In this document: positions 34,323 to 45,828 of the stretch, piece by piece
Layout: every line of letters starts with the position of its first letter
Numbering within the stretch: the first letter of the stretch is position 1
Made by a program: the position numbers and the translations under genes
Notes under the pieces: model-generated
What the model saw: only the letters and a program-made list of their open reading frames with translations
Told to the model about the DNA's origin: nothing
Database searches by the model: none
Assembly: GCA_002104905.1 (NCBI GenBank)
Contig: MCFE01000162.1
Coordinates: 84,956-148,955, forward strand
DNA: 64,000 bases
DNA from: Basidiobolus meristosporus CBS 931.73
Lineage: Eukaryota; Basidiobolomycota; Basidiobolomycetes; Basidiobolales; Basidiobolaceae
Reading direction: 5' to 3'

Positions 34323-37320
34323 TCAGCTGACCTCCATCGGCTGAGCCTCGTCCTGGTGCGAATCCACCTCCTGTAGGCTCTTTTGACGGGCCTCGATGTC
34401 TTTGACGGTCCATAGACTGACCCCGAGCTGGGATTGCTCTATCGGTTGGGCCATGGTTCTGAGGAATTTCTTGGCAATCACAAGCGCCATATCGGTTGAC
34501 AGATTCAGCGTAGGATCCGTTAGGTACTGGTTGATCCATTTAGGCAACTTGGATCTTTTGTCGGCCCGAGCAAATCGTTTGTCACAGAACACCATTAATC
34601 CGTAGTCCGTCTTACCTCGAAGTACACGTCCCACACACTGCGCAGCATGCCGCATGGCGTCAAATGTCAGGTAATCATTTTCCTTGATACGATAGTTGTC
34701 GCGAAGATACTCCAGTCTTGCTTTGAGGATACGGCTTTCGGTGTATTGATAGGGAATCCCAAACATGAGTACAGCCCGACCGTAGTTGTGATCAAAATCG
34801 ATCCCCTCCGAAACTTTACCACGTGCTACAGATAACAGGATGGCTCCGCGTCCATTGTCACAGGCCTTTCGGTAGTTTTCTAAAGCTAGTGTGGTCTCGG
34901 CTGCATCGGGGGTTTCTACGAAAATCAACTTGTGTTTCCATGCGTCGTTAAGCAAGCCCATCTCATTCCACATGGCCACGATGGATTCCATGTACAAGTA
35001 ACTGGGAAAGAAAGCCACCACTCCGTCGGGTACTATCTTGGAGTACTGAACCAGTATGTTTCCAAAATTACGGACCACAGCGGGATCATTACGCACCTCG
35101 AATTTGGAACTGATTGCTACCTGATCGCTGCCACGAGTAATAACCATGGGCAGGAAGCAGTTTCTGGTTAGTGTCATAGAGTAACTTTCCTGCACAACGG
35201 TCTGGAATTGTAGCATCTTTGGATACATCTCTAGAGGGGACAGGGTTCCGGAGGTGATGACCACCGTACCGAATCGCTCAAACACCGGTCGGATAGCCAG
35301 TGAAGGGTCTAGGCATACCAGATGGAAGAGTGGGTTAGGCACCGTCGCTTGGTCATTTTCGAAGGGCTCCAAAATCAGCATAAATCCTTTTTCGTACGTA
35401 GATACAATAGTGGCAAACTCGGCGATTTTCTGTAGTGATGAGTATTCATCAATGTCCGTCAACTCGAGGGTCCTGACCAGCGATGTCAAACGCTCCGCAC
35501 AAAACCTTCGAAGGATGCTTTAGCATATGGATTCAGCTCACTCTTCACCTATGTTCTACCAACCTTAAGGGTTTCCGATCAATGTAGGTCAATTCTCTTA
35601 AATGCTGCAGAAACGAGTAGGGAGACTCCACCACAACGTGCATTACACGCATTCTGGTCTATATATTTCGAGTTAGATTCCTTACTTCCGACAGCAGGGA
35701 GGAGGGAATAAGTGCAGTAACCTTAACGTATTCAATGAACCGTCTCAAGAAAGAGACGAAATGCTCTGCCTTTCGAATGTTTCCAGGTACAGCTTCTTTA
35801 AGCACATCGTCAGGTAGCACTGGGTTGGCCATAAAGACATCAGCATCTCTAGCTTGGTTTGCCTCACGTAGCCCTGAATATAAGTGTTGACTAGAGTATC
35901 AAGGGGGGATCGGCTATATCTTGATCATACCTTCAACCAGTCGAGAGTACTCAGAACGGAGCTTTTCTGCGTCCTGTTTCTTTAGCCTAAGAACAAGGTG
36001 TTAGTCAGCCACGAATACGGTTTACGATATCTATTTACTGACTCGTCAATGCGCTCAGAAAGTTTGGTTACACTCCGTGCACCAGCCTCTAAGATTGGTC
36101 TGGAGATATCGATACTCAACGACTCCATGCAAACGTTATCTGTAAAATGTGTGCTTAGAGTATCAGTTTGCAATTCAACAACATGATTTTGCAAGAGTGC
36201 ATACCAATGTTGTGGGCTTCGTCAAACACAACAATTGAGTCTTTGGAAAGCTCTTTGGACACAAGATCCGCAACTTTTGGGTCTAACAAGTAGTGGTAGC
36301 TGTAGATAATGACATTGGCAAATGCGATCTTCAGCATAATGTGATGTCAGTAAAGCGTTTGGCCAGAAACTTGATTGTCGTCAGGTCATATTTACCGTTC
36401 TTCGAGATAGGTAGTAAGGGCAGAAGTTGTATTCTTTTCCGTATTGCTTCAGGTCGTCCAAGGTGTAGACACCAGGGGCCAAAAGCATCTTGGAGTCGGC
36501 AGCCTCAAGTTGTTCGTAAAAGTTGCATAGTTCGACATTCTCCGGATGCACCTTTGCTCGCTCACGAACCCAGGAAGATGTCATGTTCCTGCACCGAGCA
36601 TCTACAACTCGCCCTTTTTTTTCTCTACTCACCTATTGTTTGGTAACATTGGGACTTTAGTGAAAGGGTCCTTCTCAAAATTAAAATAGATTGTTGCCGT
36701 ACTGTTGGGTGCAGACAGAGATTTCTACGTGAAGTCAATCCCAAGCCTACTATTTCTTCACGGCATCCCTGCGCGCGTCGATAAGCAACTAATCGTTTCA
36801 ATTCTGCCAACGCTTTTTCGATCTCCGGTACGGTTCGCGAACAGTAGACAAGCTTCCGGTTATCTGGATAGAACTTTAAAATTCAATTAGATATGTATTA
36901 TGAGGTGAAAGGATGGCTTCTGATTGTAGTTAGCATACCTGCTGGTATGCCAAAATCAAGGAAAGCAGGGTGATAGTTTTTCCGGTTCCTGAAGGCATTT
37001 CAAGGATGCAATGACCCTATAATGGAATTGAACTTGCTTTAATTTCGGATCAGCTAGAAGTACACCGTAAGATATATTACCTTGGCATCCAAGCTACGTT
37101 TCAGATCTACCATGTAAGCATATTGCTCAGGATATACATAATCGTAGGGGAAATATACTGGCAGGCCGTCAACTTCGAAACTTGATTTCCAAGAAAAGAG
37201 CCCATTTAGTAGATTGAATAATCCGGATGATTAAAGAGTGTGCAGTGATAAAGTGCAGGGAATAGTTGGTGTTTTCACTATTACATAAAGTCCTAAATGA
37301 TTTCTCGATACTTACAGCAT
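34323..37320 (-). CDS. XPD/Rad3 DNA helicase, TFIIH subunit
   Basis: Eleven exons encode about 763 residues, close to the 760 of human XPD. This Fe-S, ATP-dependent 5'-3' helicase works in TFIIH for nucleotide excision repair and transcription initiation. Exon 1 is only 5 nt (37316-37320: ATG plus two bases), spliced over a 135-nt intron to [20 protein letters not shown], the family N terminus. Helicase motifs follow: MPSGTGKT (Walker A, exon 3), [15 protein letters not shown] (Fe-S region, with further Cys residues), VVFDEAHNI (DEAH), SEGIDF and [14 protein letters not shown] (motif VI). The last exon is 34323-35505. All other joins fall inside conserved blocks, for instance KPLR|FCAERL. Exon 5 begins GTGAGT, itself resembling a donor site. 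The gene looks fully functional. Confidence 0.95.
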
Positions 37321-38111
37321 ACTGTCTTTAGCAGGTAGTTCTGAACTGCAATGGACCTATTGACCGTATCACTGATTTATCCGCAACTATTTGTCTCCAG
37401 GGTTACAAATACAAGTCGAGCCAACGATTTTGAAAATTTCAGGCGGTTACTCGCGGCTATTGGTTCCTCAACAACCAAGCTGCTGCGCCAAAATTGGTGA
37501 TCGAATACCATTGATTATTTTGCTGAAATCCACTTCATTTAATCAGTAATCAGTCTAATCATTTGTGACCAGTATCTATGCACTTCGATGAGGTTAGCAT
37601 CTGTCACTGAAAACTGTTGAAGGTAAAGATAACGGCCAAGATGCTTCTGAGCGGCAGAAGAATTGAAAAAGAAGTTTGCTGGGTGGAGGGGGTTGGCTCT
37701 CTGTCGGCTTAATATTTCTATAATCATTGAAACAAATTATTGGTTCGTAGAGCTTGGATCGGTGCTAATTTCAAAGGTATTATTTTTATATGGGCCTTCA
37801 TATATGCAATCGCAGAGTTTGAAGTTACAGCGCCTATCTTAGAAATACCTATGCCTGACATTAAGCACACTAGCACATATACTACACTGATGTGTTGCTT
37901 AATTCTGGTTAATTAATGACTTTCATTTGCTCACGTATCAATGATACAATCTAAAAGTTGTTTATGTAGATTCATTATCAGGGTGGTTACTTCCCAGCCA
38001 CAAGTACACCTGCTATTTTTGAGTTTCCTAATCATAAATGATAGGATTTCATTTTCTTATATCACAATGAGATTACACCCAAACTGAGTCTCATGCATGT
38101 GCGTATTGGAA
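37321..38111. other. AT-rich intergenic region
   Basis: I see no gene. This is the left edge of a second repeat-rich zone, with low CpG beyond about 37.7 kb. Confidence 0.5.
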
Positions 38112-38330
38112 ATCCCTATGAAAAATAATTTTGATGATCCTGTCAAAAGGCCGTCACAAAATTGAGATCCCGTGACTGAGAGGCATTGATGCTGTCAGAA
38201 TAAATCGCACCCTGAATGTCCAAAAAAACTTGGTCAAAATTTTTCACTTCAACGGCCCTAAGTTGCTGTTGATTGGTTCTCTGCCTTTTCCCTCACTTCC
38301 TGATCCTGGGCACTCAATCTGCTATTAAGT
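38112..38330 (+). repeat. Dispersed repeat, younger copy
   Basis: The segment aligns with 43121-43345 in the same orientation (shared GATGATCCTGTCAAAAGG and GATTGGTTCTCTGCC). This copy keeps CpG dinucleotides (GGCCGTC, CCCGTGA, AACGGCC) where the other has TG or CA, so it has decayed less. The element class is not recognisable; it may be part of an LTR. Confidence 0.7.
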
Positions 38331-39208
38331 ATGCTTTGCCCAAAACTTCTCAGAAAGACACCACCAAGGTTCGGTGATTTGCCTTGAAATAGCATGTGTG
38401 ACTGATTGCATTTGAGCACTTCTCATCTAAATACCTACCACTCGCATTTGGATAGAGGTGCCAATCATCAAGTGCTATATCTATGTTCAAGCAGTCAAAA
38501 TGAAGGTCTGGATTCCTATACAAATCTCCCATTTGCACCCAAATACTTATATTAATTTGACCACTTAAATCCTAGTACATAAGCATTATTATTTTTGGAC
38601 CAGATTCTTGGATGTGTTTTTACTTGGAACACTTTTCACCCAAGTGTCTGGCCCTCAGGGAATGATATCACTTACCAATAACTCAGATGGCAAAGAATTA
38701 GCTATATACTTGAAAACTTTCATCAGCTGTGTATTGGCACTAGCTGATAGAAATAGATGGTCATAGTCAACTGCAATAGTAACATACTGTTTAGTACTGC
38801 CAGACTCAATTGAAGAGGAGGGAATTGTCACCACACAAATTTGCCAGTATCATAAAGATCTCTGAGAAGCAAAATAGTGCATGTGATATATTGGTAGGTA
38901 TACACAATAGCCAAGAAATTATTAAAATTGCTTATGTAAAGAGCTGCACCACACAGTGTGTCCCTCTGCCAACCAAGTTCTTGGAGAAAGCTTACTTAAA
39001 GAATGGTTTGCTAGCTATTTTCCAAATAAATTGATGAGTCCAGGTAGCTACTAGTCAAGAGATAGAGTGCCAATGCTATTCTACAGGTGAGTTCTATTCC
39101 ATTTGAGGTATGCCAGTTTACTATACAAGTATATTGATAATGGTAATATTATCAGGCAGAGCTGGACAAATAGGGTATAACTTGGCAAAGTATCAGGCTG
39201 TAGAGCTA
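38331..39208. other. AT-rich, repeat-like region without genes
   Basis: Only short open frames are present and no motif. A 74-codon plus frame (38810-39034) has no support. Confidence 0.5.
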
Positions 39209-39807
39209 TTAGTGGCCACAGCGTTGTTTAACCTGTTGAACATTAGTCGCATTGAACAAGAGGTCAACGTAGCTTTCGGTATATTGATCATAAACCTTGA
39301 TCCAGTTCTGAACGCATTCTGTGCATATTCTATCATCTGGCACATCAGAAAGATCTTCATTCATGTGAACTTGCAGATCTTTTTCTTCTACCAAGAGACA
39401 ATATTCTGCTGCGAATTTTAGGTGTACTCGAGTGCAATCAGTGGCTCGTAGTTCTCCAGCACATAAGAGATCGCCTTTGCTACCTTCTGAGGTTCTTGGG
39501 AACATCCAGTTAGAATCTTACTTACAAGCGTGTTAGTCACTGACTTGTCGCAACGCGGTGCCGTACACATGGTGTTGAGGAGTGGTGAAAATTAGTCAGC
39601 ATTGCTTAGTTCATAGTTCTACCAACCTATGGAGGCGACTTGTGACCAGATTTGACTGAGCGGTAAAGATGGCTCATTATCAGTTACAATAGAGAGTAAT
39701 GATTGCCTACGAGTGGCCGACAGCTGGCCGAGATCATTGTCTACAGGTGCGGCGTTGGCAACCAAAAGAGTAGAGGCAATCACAGCAGATACACGTGAGG
39801 ATTTCAT
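39209..39807 (-). CDS. Small secreted Cys-rich protein, structure unresolved
   Basis: ATG at 39807 opens a signal peptide (MKSSRVSAVIASTLLVANA, with APVD after the likely cleavage site), followed by a polar stretch to about 39634 and an intron-like break. Further down are two protein-like Cys-rich pieces in different frames. The first is MCTAPRCDKSVTNTLV to GCSQEPQKVAKAISYVLENY (about 39560-39425). The second is AAEYCLLVEEKDLQ to ICTECVQNWIKVYDQY and the end RCGH at 39209. I could not join them with an intron of the size used elsewhere here, so the gene may carry a frameshift or an unusual intron. The Cys spacing suggests a disulfide-stabilised extracellular protein; the family is unknown. 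A TATA-like GGCTATAAATCC (39863-39874) lies about 60 bases upstream. Confidence 0.5.
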
Positions 39808-39862
39808 TGTGGGGGAGTTGCTAGCTAGTGCAACGTTGAGATTCTGCAATGGTGGGGCTATC

Positions 39863-39874
39863 GGATTTATAGCC
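39863..39874 (-). promoter_or_regulatory. TATA-like box of the Cys-rich secreted gene
   Basis: GGCTATAAATCC on the minus strand lies about 55-65 bases before the ATG at 39807. Confidence 0.4.
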
Positions 39875-40041
39875 ATAGCAAGTTCAACTGACTACCTCAG
39901 CCCTCATTTGCCAAGAAATAGGCTTTGTGACCCAAGAATCAAAGGCTTGGCAAGAAAATACGCGAATACGAGGGGGGGGGGTTCGGTTTACCCCATAGCA
40001 TCTATCCTTGTGTTTATTTCAACTACATTCGATGTTTTCTC

Positions 40042-41490
40042 CTAGTGCAAGGGAATGCTTCGGGCAAATTGGAAAACATTTTTGGGATCGTATTTGTTCT
40101 TGATATGAACTAGTCTATCGAAGTTATCCCCATAGTAGATCTTCTTCCAGTCCTTTTCGTCGTTGTCAACGTAGTTTTGGTAGCCTTGGGGGAAGTCTGG
40201 ATGAAGCGTATTATAAATTTCATGAAGCCAAGGAAGACGTGTAGCGTTGAAGACTCCGATTTGGATGCTAGAAATGGTATTGCGGTGGACAAAGGAGGTG
40301 GCATGGGTCGAGTGTCTGCCAACTTGCCCTCCTTGCATATCAAACATGATGAAGGCCTGATTGTCAACCGATTTCATAATGTCATAGACTTTGTCGGCCA
40401 CTTCTTTGGTCACCGGCTTCACCAAATAACCTGATTTAGCCTTGAAATAGCTCTTGACTGATCTCCGTTGGGTTTTGGCCAAATCATCAACCGCCATATG
40501 GGGTCCGTTGGTAGCAAAATATAGGAACGATTCGGGCAAAGTCATCTTTTGGTTAGTAATCAGCGAGGTCTTGGGGAGTTTCTCGATAATTTCTTGGAAC
40601 AATTGTTTTTGCTTCGTTGGATTGCCTGTTAAGATGGTTCCCGATACTCGAATTGCTCCGCCAGGTAAGATATGGAAAATTCCAGTAACTTCCCTGGGTG
40701 GGTTACTAGCAAACCATTCTTGAACCCCAATAAGCACGTCACTGAAGTTCCCTGCGCTAGTAGGATACGTGAGTGAGAAGACTGGGAACTTGTTAGGTGC
40801 GTGGAAATAACGGAATTGGAACTTTGTCACAATGCCGTACGAGCTATGGCCTGCACCCAATAGAGCCCAGAACAAGTCTTTGTTCTTCTTTTTACTAGCA
40901 ACAACAACATCCCCAGTAGCGGTAACCACCTCCATGGACTCTACTCTATCCAGCATTAGTCCATGAAGACGACTGTACAAACCATAGCCACCACCTAGGG
41001 TATGCCCACCAACTCCGATCTCTGGCTCGCTACCATGTGGGAGACCCACATTACGCTCTTTCCACAAGAAGTGCAAGAGCCTGCCTACCAATTGGCCAGC
41101 CTCAACCGAAACAGTACGATTGTTATCATCGAATTTGGTTTCGTGCATGTTGACCAAATCAACGACCATCTTGCCATCTTCACCTCCAAGTCCATAGCCC
41201 TCATAATCATGACCGCCGCTGCGAGCGACCACCTTCAGATTGGTTTTGCTGGCACATCTCACTGCAAGCGCTACATCGTGAGTGCTTGTAGGGCGTACGA
41301 TAACGGCTGGAGAAACCTCGGAGAGTCTGTCATTCCAGTTGAATCTTGCCTGGTCGTATCCGGTGTGTCCAGGAAGGAATACCTTATGGTGAATCTTATG
41401 CAAGCATCGGGCAATATCAGCGGAAAGTAGCGATGTGGCCAGACTGCCGGAAGCGGAGAGAAAAAGGAGCAAAGCGCTAGCTGCTTTCAT
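40042..41490 (-). CDS. Secreted FAD-linked oxidase (berberine-bridge type)
   Basis: An intronless 482-residue protein. The start at 41490 is chosen because it opens a clear signal peptide (MKAASALLLFLSASGSLATS); the longer frame begins with a non-ATG codon. Residues of about 60-230 form the PCMH/FAD_binding_4 domain: PAVIVRPTSTHDVALAVRCA, VVARSGGHDYEGYG with the His that carries the flavin, and GVGGHTLGGGYGLYSRLHGL. The last 60 residues are the BBE motif (YQNYVD, KIYYGDNFDRLVHIKNKYDP, NVFQF). The second flavin-linking Cys of double-covalent enzymes, expected just before GVGGH, is absent (the run reads GSEPEIGVGGH). Flavin is therefore probably attached once, through the His. The natural substrate could be an oligosaccharide, an alcohol or an alkaloid and cannot be inferred. 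A TATA-like GCATATAAAAGC lies about 65 bases upstream. Confidence 0.92.
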   Translation of the reverse strand: MKAASALLLFLSASGSLATSLLSADIARCLHKIHHKVFLPGHTGYDQARFNWNDRLSEVSPAVIVRPTSTHDVALAVRCASKTNLKVVARSGGHDYEGYGLGGEDGKMVVDLVNMHETKFDDNNRTVSVEAGQLVGRLLHFLWKERNVGLPHGSEPEIGVGGHTLGGGYGLYSRLHGLMLDRVESMEVVTATGDVVVASKKKNKDLFWALLGAGHSSYGIVTKFQFRYFHAPNKFPVFSLTYPTSAGNFSDVLIGVQEWFASNPPREVTGIFHILPGGAIRVSGTILTGNPTKQKQLFQEIIEKLPKTSLITNQKMTLPESFLYFATNGPHMAVDDLAKTQRRSVKSYFKAKSGYLVKPVTKEVADKVYDIMKSVDNQAFIMFDMQGGQVGRHSTHATSFVHRNTISSIQIGVFNATRLPWLHEIYNTLHPDFPQGYQNYVDNDEKDWKKIYYGDNFDRLVHIKNKYDPKNVFQFARSIPLH

Positions 41491-41552
41491 GTTGAATTCA
41501 GAGTCAGATCGGCTTGATGACTTGTCTTCATACCAGCCGCTCAAGCCGCCGC

Positions 41553-41562
41553 TTTTATATGC
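41553..41562 (-). promoter_or_regulatory. TATA box of the FAD oxidase gene
   Basis: ATATAAAA on the minus strand lies about 65 bases before the ATG at 41490. Confidence 0.5.
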
Positions 41563-42670
41563 AACATGGACTTGGAAGGGTATTAGGAAAGCTTTACCGA
41601 TACTGTAGAGCAGTATCTTCCACCCTCCCCCAAATCAAAGAGTATTACCATAAAAGGTATACAGAAGTACATAGTTACCAGGATCGCCATCACAAATCTC
41701 CGACTACCAAACATCTACAAGAGATCGCGCCAAATGGGGTGGTTGGCGTATGCCAAAATTTACCACTCTTTCCACACCATATCGCTCCGACAGTGACCAT
41801 TCTCATACCTATAAAGTACTGTTGACCAGGCTGGGAGAAGCCGATTTCTATTTGTCGTGGGTAGAAAAAGATGTCATCTAGAACTGGGCAACTTCCGAAT
41901 TAGCTCCTATACAGAAGAGAACAGGTTCATATATTGGGCTCTAGCATGGACCATTCTATTATTGCTAAGGAAGTTACGGGTCGCTTGGTTGAAACTTCCG
42001 GTTGAATCGGGTGCAGTAAAACTTTGAAACTTTTCGCATTGCTCAAAGAGTGCTAAAGGTTGCGTGGTTATCTGTTGTTGTCCCGACCAACATAAACTGC
42101 TTTTTACTGCTGACCTTGATATTTATCATGTCAGATCGAGTTACCCTGCAGGAACATAACATAACAAATATTTGTTATCCGTGAGTACCTTTTACAAATC
42201 TTAATGTGGGAGAGCATGCAATGACTCTCAGGCGGCTATTTTTGGGGTTATGGACTGAGATTATTTGGCAGTGAATAGCACAAAACCAAACCCGGCAAAA
42301 TGAAGCATGGTCGCTTTTACCATTTTTATCAGCGCAGTAAGATCAGGCGTATACCAAATTTATTACACGCACTCAAGTAGCATACCTTGAAAATATGGCT
42401 ACTTGTATTGCATTGGCAAAATAGGCAGTTGAATATGGGCTCTTCTGAGACGCCTTAAATCCCGACATCTCCTTGTGATTAGTAGCCAGCGCTGACAAAT
42501 ATGGTATTATTCTGAGTTGCAGTGTCTAGTATAGCTACTGCCCGTAAAAACATTGATATCATGTATAATCCAAAGAAAAGACATGCTTTTCTGATTGTCG
42601 ACTCTGATGTAGTGACCTGGTGTGTATTTTAACAGATAATCCAAACCTTTCTTCCAAAAACAACTCAAAC
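41563..42670. other. Intergenic, grading into repeats
   Basis: I see no gene. CpG becomes rare from about 42.4 kb. Confidence 0.5.
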
Positions 42671-43105
42671 TTGTAAGAGTTTTGGACAAACAAGAAGTGA
42701 TGAGCACAACATTTAGATTATGTGGTTTTCACTTGATGGTTTATTGAATGTAGAAGTAGTATATATTCTTTTACATGGTCTTGGCAGGACAAACATGTGT
42801 AATATGTTGAGGAAGGTCCCAAGTGCATGTGCGCAAAGTTTGGGGATGTTTGGTCAACTTTGAGAAATACCATGTTGTAGGTACCTAATATTTTAGTGAA
42901 AATATTCCAAGTAAATTCCAACAAGGAGTTTAGTCAGAATTCTCAGAGATTTGTAGGTGATGATATAAATGACCAAGTAAGGTGAATATATAGGTATAAT
43001 CACAAAATTTACAACTGATATAAGAGTGTGTAGCTGAAGGGTGTTGGCAGATAAGTTAATAAGAAGAAATGTCAACTCTCATGCTCTCAAGTCATTGCTC
43101 AGTGG
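42671..43105 (+). repeat. Internal relic of the subtelomeric LINE tail
   Basis: 42671-42855 aligns with 58335-58520, the sequence just inside the first telomeric LINE copy. 43018-43105 (AAGAGTGTGTAGCTGA onward) aligns with the LINE 3' region at 58600-58690 and 62985-63075. The middle is diverged. This piece lies 20 kb from the telomere and is more decayed than the terminal copies. Confidence 0.6.
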
Positions 43106-43109
43106 GAAG

Positions 43110-43445
43110 GGGGATAGTAATCCTTATGAAAAGTATTTGTGATGATCCTGTCAAAAGGCTGTCACAGGTTTAAATCCTATGACTAAGAGGTATTGATGCC
43201 ATTGGGACACTGCAGAGAGCATTAAAAAAATGCACCTCAGATTCTACAACAAACTTGGTTAAAAATTTTCATCACAACAATACCCAAGTGGCTTTTGATT
43301 GGTTCTCTGCCAATTCTCTCACTTTCTGATCCTGAACTCTCATTCACCTCCTATGCTTGTGTACACTGATTGGCTATTGCCTCTTTTCACACTCCTACTT
43401 CCTGACTCAACCAATGCTCATAATTTCATGCATACAAATTGGTTT
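43110..43445 (+). repeat. Dispersed repeat, older copy
   Basis: Same family as 38112-38330, in direct orientation. Many sites that are CG in the other copy are TG or CA here. Confidence 0.7.
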
Positions 43446-43734
43446 ATATCCTTTGAATCATCAATTGTGATGCAATGCCAATTGTACTGACCTCTACAAG
43501 GCCCTATACCCAACACCAACGCTAAGCCCTACCTCACACTCAACAACCCCATTAATGTCCATCATTCAATAAGTGTTTCTGCTGTAACACCCTTTGCCCC
43601 TGACTTTGGTGAGAGCCCTGCAGCTTACAGATGTCTGCATCAAGGCCATCAAAACACCATTAAGTTTTTCTTCATATGAGGCATTTGCATGTATTGGCCA
43701 GTTGAATATGCTTCAATAAATGTAGACCACAACA

Positions 43735-43970
43735 AGACCGTTAGAATGCTATGCAAATCTCACCAAAGGATTGCTAAAACACTGTCAAGTTTATTAACCT
43801 ATTTAGCAGTAAAATCTGCAAAACACTGTCACAATTCCATCATAAGATTGTGAAGAGGGTCAATAGTTCCAAGCTGCTAGCATTAAGATAGCCTCATCAC
43901 AGGATTCTGACAGTTGATCCAGATTGGATCCACCCATGGGATCAAATAATTTTCATAGGGATTAGTAGTT
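43735..43970 (+). repeat. Dispersed repeat, possible Copia LTR
   Basis: Aligns with 4978-5205 in direct orientation along its length. Confidence 0.65.
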
Positions 43971-45399
43971 TATGTATATGGGAGATTGCATGTAGGTTAT
44001 TAACTAGTGCTGAGAATTAACCAAGACTTGGACACAGCTAGGGCTTTCAATATCACCTAAAAGACCCTGGCCTTGTCAACTAACTTTTTGGTACTTTCTC
44101 AAGATATCCTTAAGTTTGGTTTTATAGAGTTTTTGATAAAGTATATAAGCATTGCTTCAGCCCTACCTACTACTACTGCAATACCAATAAGTATCATATA
44201 GTTCTCTTGGTTTGCCTAATACCTTTAATATTCTCCAGAATTCTGTGAAGCAAAAGCATCCCATAATGTGTAACCTAACATAGTAGGCTGTGCTCATATG
44301 GGTTTTGTGGAAGTAGCCAAGTGTACTTAATGTAACTGCCTTGAATAAAATACCCAGTACCTTCCATAGGCAAACATGACTGATCATTAAGGCCTTTGAC
44401 TTGTTGCTAATAGGTCAGATTGGTGCTTGTAGAGGAAGTGTTAACAGAGCCTCCATGAAAAGCAAAGGTAATGTAAGAATAACACATATGAATTGATCTG
44501 GCTAATGTGCATTGCATGTGATAGACTACACAGCTTACCTAAAAAAAATTAACAAAGTTTCCCTAAACTAACAGCTTTCAGTATCTCAGGCTCTATTGTT
44601 TTTACAAAAAGGATATATATTTTCTAGGGGGTGAATAGGCTGAATAATAGGTTTGGTAACAAGCTACTTGCTACTTTTATAATTATTTATAGCTAAGCCT
44701 AACCCTACGGTAAGCATCTATATTTGATTATATAATGCCTAGCATACTTTGTGTGGTAAGTCATAATGTTCGTTGGGTGGCTTGCTTATTCCTATTGGAC
44801 GCAGGCAATCGTGACATTCACATTTACCAGGTGTGGGACAAGTATTACTGCTGGTAGCACTAACCTAGGGTTTATGATTCTGTAAACAGAATAGGAAATT
44901 TTAAAGGCGCCTCAATTATACCTTTTTCGAGTAACTGTCACACAGACCTTGATGTAGATCAAGATACGCGTTACGATACACTTGAAAGAAAAAGATGTGA
45001 TATCCAAGAGAGTGTTGTTGTAGTGATGTGTCGATTTTGAGAGTCAATGGGCCCAGGATTAAGACTATAAGTAGCATAAGCAACTAATCAATTTATTGAC
45101 TACTACGTGGCAAAAAAGCTCCACGCGCTTGGCTTTTTCTCTCATCAGTCTTGAAAGAATTGATGTTACACATCAGCTGTGGATAGCAACTTGCTGACTT
45201 TTGGCTCAATTTAGTCTTCCAAACCCGGGAATTTGTGTGCATCTATTATGCAAAGGGTTAATGAACGTAAACTCTATTGCTGTTTTTTCAAAGTGATAAA
45301 AGCAATAAGTAAATATACTTCAGGGGCTTTAGCCTTCAAAGTGCTTGGCTTGAATGCTAACGGTATTTCAAGAATATTTGGCATATACCAATGCTTCAC
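43971..45399. other. AT-rich region without recognisable genes
   Basis: Repeat-like to about 44.7 kb, then ordinary composition with some CpG. A short telomere-like CCTAACCCTA is at about 44699-44708. No gene recognised. Confidence 0.45.
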
Positions 45400-45828
45400 T
45401 CTTACTTTCGGCAATACGCGCTACTTCGGAAGCTTTGAGCTGTTGGAGTCATATTGCTTGGTCTACGGTATCCTTGATAAGGCCGTGACGAATGATTTCC
45501 CCTGCACAGACGGCACTAATTGTAGCAATTCATCATCCGATGAATAGGATCCTAAAAAGAGTGCAATGCCCACTTACAGAGGCGAAATGGCAGGGCTGCA
45601 GCATTTTCGGTGGTCTTTGGCACCCAATTACTCAGGTGAGGCGCCTCACCCTTTGCCTCTCGTGCTCTCTGTCTGACCGACTCTTGTAAGCTCTTTTGCA
45701 AGTCTTCGAATGAAAGACTGCCTTCTCTGCACAACTCACTGACGTCTGCAGAGCTTATTGCGGCACAGGTTGCGTACCCCCTGAAGCGCAAGTACCGAGC
45801 GCCGCAATTCTCTAGGGGTCAACTTCAT
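45360..45828 (-). other. Unresolved coding patch, possibly a broken gene
   Basis: ATG at 45828 begins MKLTPRELRRSVLALQ, 50 bases downstream of a TATA-like element. In a shifted frame comes SELCREGSLSFEDLQKSLQ, an Arg/Glu-rich helix and PHLSNWVPKTTENAAALPF. Further on are pieces resembling coding sequence (AVCAGEIIRHGLIKDT, KASEVARIAESKSEALVYAK). Pieces are separated by stretches of 26-32 bases that begin GT and end AG (for example from GTAAGTGGGC to CTTTTTAG at 45560-45585). That is far shorter than other introns here. The product is not recognised. It is either a pseudogene or a gene with unusually small introns. Confidence 0.3.

Noticed and set aside
45233-45547. 104-codon plus-strand frame
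   Set aside because: It mirrors the more protein-like minus-strand pieces and has no motif of its own.
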